This document shows, piece by piece, positions 9,931-13,141 of a stretch of DNA of 13,141 nucleotides. The stretch lies in assembly GCA_001414345.1 (NCBI GenBank), contig LLCB01000670.1:1-13141 (forward strand), in the 5' to 3' direction. Each line of letters starts with the position of its first letter. Within the stretch, counting starts at the first letter, position 1. This DNA is from Hymenoscyphus infarciens (lineage: Eukaryota > Ascomycota > Leotiomycetes > Helotiales > Helotiaceae). Made by a program: the position numbers and the translations under genes. The notes under the pieces were generated by a model that searched no databases, was not told where the DNA came from, and was given only the letters and a program-made list of their open reading frames with translations.

Positions 9931-10038
9931 GGAATTCGTAGTCTACTAGAAATTCGTAGTCTACTAGGAACTCGTAGTCTACTAAAAACTTATAGTCTAC
10001 TAGGAATTCGTAGTCTACTAAGAATTTGTAGTCTTCTT
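9931..10038 (+). repeat. 18-bp tandem repeat, six copies
   Basis: Six consecutive 18-bp units fill exactly 108 bp. The consensus is ggaattcgtagtctacta; variation is at the first few bases and at the cg position, and the last copy ends in gtagtcttctt. A period of six codons fits a repeat inside a former gene. On the + strand it reads with an Arg-Ser core, on the minus strand with a Val-Asp-Tyr core; I cannot decide which was used. Five differences among the copies are of the C/T or G/A kind, as RIP would cause, but others are not. Confidence 0.9.
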
Positions 10039-10394
10039 AAGAGGTTTGTAGGCTAGGTACTTAAAAGTATATAAATAAACCTATAGTTAGTATTATTACT
10101 ATTATATAAGTAGTCTAAAAGAAGAAGTTAATAAGAATAATATAATAGGATTATTAAATAAGAATAGTTAAACTTACTTAGATATCTATATATATATTAG
10201 GTTTCTAACTATATATCTATAAATCTAAGGATTTTATAAAGGTTCTTTTATTTTAAATATAGTATTTATAGTTCTTCTCTTTTTTTCTCTTTTAGAGAAT
10301 TCTACTATTATTTACATCGTTTTTATATAATAATACTCTATTATAACTATAATAGTATAAGTAGTATACTATAGTATAGTATAAAAATTTAGCT
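10039..10394. other. AT-rich DNA without a recognisable gene
   Basis: The segment holds short A/T-only runs, a T-rich run near 10281-10295 and a string of ctatagtatagtata words at 10361-10382. Nothing else stands out. Confidence 0.5.
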
Positions 10395-10660
10395 ATTATA
10401 AAAGCAAAAAAATGACGTTATAGGTTACTTTATAAATAGTAGAAATAATAGAGAGATACATGCTTACTACTATTATTATTATATAGTAAAAATCAGCTTA
10501 CTACTTAACTAGTAGTTCTATATCTACATACTTGTAGAGGTACGTATTACCTAATTCCTCTAGTATAGTAGTATATAAGTAATATAGTATTAGATAAATT
10601 CAGAGTAATACTATAAATAGGCTATAAGCATTAATATAAAAAATACCTAGTAATGTTAGA
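10395..10660. other. Patch with more surviving CpA/TpG than the rest of the core
   Basis: By hand I count about ten CpA or TpG dinucleotides here, roughly three times the density of the neighbouring core. Examples are gcaaaa, atgacgtta, acatgctt, atcagctt, ctacatacttgt, ttcagag, gcatta and aatgtt. The patch includes a TGACGTTA word at 10412-10419, similar to a bZIP (CRE-like) site, a direct repeat gcttactac at about 10463 and 10497, and a small hairpin aggtacgtattacct near 10539-10553. No open frame of note starts at the ATG at 10411. It may be younger, non-duplicated when RIP acted, or simply a fluctuation. Confidence 0.4.
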
Positions 10661-11749
10661 GAATAAAAGCTATAATTTATTTTTAAAGTAGTAATTAAGG
10701 CGATTAAGCTATTTAGATATAAATACTATTAATATCCTTCTATACTACTATACTATAGTACTATAGTTATCTTAATCTAGCTTCTCTTACTTTTTTTATA
10801 CTATCTTAAAGGTTTTTTTAATAAGATTATTTTAATATATATATAACTTTATAAAACCTAGTAAATATAATCGAAGTAAGAACAAGGGTTAATTCTACTT
10901 TAATAAAAGAAGAGGGATTTTAAGAAGCCTTAATAAATAAGTAATTTAATATTATTAAAGGTTTTAAGTAATACTAACTTTCTAAACTCTAGCTTATAAT
11001 AATTTATAAAGTTTATAATTTCCTTTTTCACCTACTTAGGCTAAGAGTAATAGCTAAAGACAGCTATTAGTAATCTTTAGAAGTTACTACTACCTTAATT
11101 AAATAAATATAAAAAGAGATATACTAACTAGAATAGTATATACTACTTAAATTATAGTGTTCTAGAATAGCTAACCTTATATTAGAAATCTAGTATATAT
11201 TTAGATTCTTATAATAATATAGACGCTAGCCTTCTAGTTAGGATTATAAGTAAAGGAGAGGTTTTATATATCTAATCTATAAGAATAGGTATCTTAATAC
11301 TCTATCTATTCTAAACTTAAGAGTTCCTTTTAAGTTTCGTCTAGCTAGAGTAGTTATAAATATAGTATATAAAGTAATACTAGTAAACTTAAGAACGATT
11401 ATATTTAAAGGGATTTTTATATTAATATTAAGTTATAAAAAGATAAGGAGTAGATATAGCTATAATAATAATTTAAAGATAAGAGAGAAGGACTAGTAAC
11501 AATTATAGTATTTCTTTAAGAGTTTATAGTTATAATTAGTAAGTATAGAAGGGAATCGTATAAGTTAGAATACATATAAATATAGTTTAAAAATTATATT
11601 TTAAAAATCTAAAGTATAAGCTTTTATATAAAAAAATATTTAGTTATAATTAGAGAAGATATTAGATATTAACTCTATCTATACTTAATAGTATCTATAA
11701 GGATATAAAATCCTTCTTAGATTCTCTCTATCTCTATTTAAAAAAGAAC
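10661..11749. other. Decayed AT-rich core DNA, frame unresolved
   Basis: The + strand has several purine-rich blocks (10867-10925, 11235-11265 and 11440-11500) that suggest former coding sequence on the + strand, but two frames read about equally well and neither has clearly fewer stops, so no relic is called. A perfect 16-bp palindrome, actatagtactatagt, lies at 10752-10767. Confidence 0.4.
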
Positions 11750-11795
11750 CTATACTCTTTATCTTTCTATTAAAATAAGAAGAAAAAGAGTATAG
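11750..11795. repeat. Long hairpin, 21-bp stem with 4-base loop
   Basis: The arm ctatactcttt (11750-11760) is exactly complementary to aaagagtatag (11785-11795). Pairing continues inward with three mismatches to give 18 of 21 pairs around the loop taaa (11771-11774). The arms are polarised, pyrimidine-rich on the left and purine-rich on the right, so this is not simple A/T symmetry and is the strongest stem in the core. It could be an old inverted duplication or a structured transcript segment. I would not call it a terminator. Confidence 0.65.
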
Positions 11796-12086
11796 AGCTC
11801 TATCTACTATATATTACTTCTCTAAAGCTATAAAATTATAAATCTAGCTACTATGTTTTATATTTTGTTTATATAGAACTCTCTAGTAGAAGCTCTATAA
11901 CATAGGAACTAGACTAGGTTTTCATAGATTATTAAGTAAAAATTAATAGAGTAAAGAAATAAAGTAGACTTTCTAATAATTATAATATAAAAGAAATAGG
12001 TTTTTAGTTTAGTATCTTTTAAAAATTTAGTTAATCTATAAATATAAAAGACTTCTACTCTATAATATAGTAAAAATAGAAGACTA
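11796..12086. other. AT-rich DNA without a recognisable gene
   Basis: No frame, repeat or motif stands out. A few CpA/TpG survive (for example atgttttatattttg near 11852-11866, then acatagg and ttcatag). Confidence 0.5.
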
Positions 12087-12207
12087 TTAGTTAATTATCT
12101 ACTAAAAGGATAATTCTTTTAGTCTAATATATATATAAAAGACTTTTAGTCTATTATCTACTAAATATATAATACTTTTAGTTTATTATATATTAAATAA
12201 TTATAAA
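12087..12207 (+). repeat. Degenerate four-copy tandem repeat beside the right array
   Basis: Four imperfect units begin with ttagt at 12087, 12119, 12146 and 12178, with lengths of about 32, 27, 32 and 30 bp. Copies 1 and 3 share ttag-t-attatctactaaa and end in t-ctt. The unit differs from the palindromic unit of the flanking array. It ends a few bases before the right array begins, and no equivalent is seen beside the left array. Confidence 0.6.
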
Positions 12208-12211
12208 TAGA

Positions 12212-13141
12212 TTATAAGTTCTAATATTAGAACTTAAGATATAGAATATACCTTAGTTATAAGTTCTAATATTAGAATATAAAATATAAGTTATACTTAA
12301 GTTCTAAGTTTTAATAATAGAAACTTAATATATTAGATATTTCTAATATTAAGACTTAATATATTAGATATAGTTAAGTTATAAGTTCTAATATTAGAAC
12401 TTAAGATAAAGAATAAGTTTAAGTTATAAGTTCTAATAGTAGAAATTAAGATATTAGTTATAGTTAAGTTATAAGTTCTAATAGTAGAACTTAAAATATA
12501 GAATAAGTTTAAGTAATAAGTTCTAATAGTAGAACTTAAGATATTAGTTATAGTTAAGTTATAAGTTCTAATAGTAGAATTTAAAATATAAGTTATAATT
12601 TAGTAATAAGTTCTAATATTAGAACCTAAGATATTAGTTATACTTTAGTAATAAGTTCTAATATTAGAACTTAAAATATAGAATAAGTTTAAGTTATAAG
12701 TTTTAATATTAGAACTTAAGATATAGAATAACTTTAAGTTATAAGTTCTAATATTAGAACTTAAGATATAGAATAAGTTCTAATATTAGAACTTAAAATA
12801 TAGAATAAGTTTAAGTTATAAGTTCTAATATTAGAACTTAAAATATAAGTTATACCTAAGTTATAAGTTCTAATATTAGAACTTAAGATATAGAATAAGT
12901 TCTAATATTAGAACTTAAAATATAAGTTATACTTAAGTTATAAGTTCTAATATTAGAACTTAAAATATAAGTTATACTTTAGTAATAAGTTCTAATATTA
13001 GAACTTAAGATATTAGTTATACTTTAGTAATAAGTTCTAATATTAGAACTTAAGATATAAGTTATACTTTAGTAATAAGTTCTAATATTAGAACTTAAGA
13101 TATAAGTTATACTTTAGTAATAAGTTCTAATATTAGAACTT
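12212..13141 (-). repeat. Right tandem array of the same 20-bp palindrome, in inverted orientation
   Basis: The same palindrome AAGTTCTAATATTAGAACTT repeats from 12216 to the last base of the window, again at 45- and 32-bp steps. Its spacers are the reverse complements of those in the left array: aagatatagaat is the complement of the left attctatatctt, and aagatataagttatactttagtaat is the complement of attactaaagtataacttatatctt. The array is therefore the inverted counterpart of 1-2114. The window ends exactly at the end of a unit, so the array probably continues. Units from about 12600 onward are nearly uniform; those nearer the core vary more. Confidence 0.97.
12428..12582 (-). repeat. Inner zone of the right array with the AATAGTAG unit variant
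   Basis: Four successive units, starting at 12428, 12473, 12518 and 12563 (exactly 45 bp apart), read TTCTAATAGTAGAA. This is the reverse complement of the TTCTACTATTAGAA variant in the inner left array. Nearby spacers such as aaaatatagaataagtttaagtaat are close to the complement of the inner-left spacer ataacttaaacttattctatatctt. Just core-ward of them (12216-12427) the units are irregular, including a duplicated acttaatatattagatat at 12323 and 12354. Confidence 0.9.

Noticed and set aside
2115..12211. Many protein-like readings when TAA and TAG are taken as former Gln or Trp
   Set aside because: TGA is rare everywhere after RIP, so almost any frame looks open and plausible once TAA/TAG are allowed. 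At 6894-7440 and at 11235-11580 two frames read about equally well, so I called relics only where stop counts or composition gave some contrast.
2115..12211. LTR retrotransposon layout
   Set aside because: I found no long direct repeat pair, primer-binding site or polypurine tract, and no reverse transcriptase or integrase motif. Heavy RIP could hide these, so absence is weak evidence, but there is nothing positive to report.
12212..13141. Telomere or subtelomere end
   Set aside because: There is no TTAGGG-type run at either window end. The ends fall inside the palindromic arrays, most simply because the sequence or assembly was cut there.
1..13141. Organelle or AT-rich bacterial/protist origin
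   Set aside because: Low GC alone would allow it, but specific loss of CpA/TpG with retained CpT/ApG, no long open frames and no tRNA genes point to RIP rather than to a naturally AT-rich coding genome.

Overview
The window is almost certainly fungal DNA, probably from a filamentous ascomycete, heavily altered by repeat-induced point mutation (RIP). CpA and TpG are nearly absent while TpA, ApG and CpT are plentiful; a hand count of 3001-4000 gives only about a dozen CpA/TpG. TAA and TAG occur throughout all frames and TGA is rare, which is what CpA-to-TpA conversion on both strands produces. I find no intact gene, no convincing tRNA or rRNA, no LTR pair and no telomere repeat. The lineage cannot be narrowed from the sequence alone.

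Layout. A tandem array (1-2114) is built on a perfect 20-bp palindrome, AAGTTCTAATATTAGAACTT, separated by spacers of 25 or 12 bp. A second array of the same family (12212-13141) lies at the other end in the opposite orientation and runs off the window. Between them is a core of about 10.1 kb made of decayed, RIP-mutated DNA. Both arrays are uniform toward the window ends and more variable toward the core. An asymmetric unit variant appears in the inner part of each array, in opposite orientation. So the whole is a large inverted structure, resembling a foldback-type element or a core flanked by inverted satellite arrays as in some fungal centromeres.

Core. From left to right it holds a boundary hairpin (2131-2184), AT-only simple sequence, a nested inverted repeat (2429-2545), a probable minus-strand gene relic (3888-5122), a possible plus-strand relic just beyond it (5165-5720), a better supported plus-strand relic (5844-6545), a 24-bp tandem repeat (6784-6870), a doubtful minus-strand relic (7545-7955), a C-rich TATA-like island (8639-8690), an 18-bp tandem repeat (9931-10038), a patch with more surviving CpA/TpG (10395-10660), a long hairpin (11750-11795) and a degenerate four-copy repeat (12087-12207) next to the right array. 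The relics are most likely former transposon genes, since RIP targets repeated DNA, but I recognise no transposase, reverse transcriptase or integrase motif. Treating TAA/TAG as former Gln/Trp makes most frames look protein-like, so relic calls rest mainly on comparing stop counts between frames and are given modest confidence.
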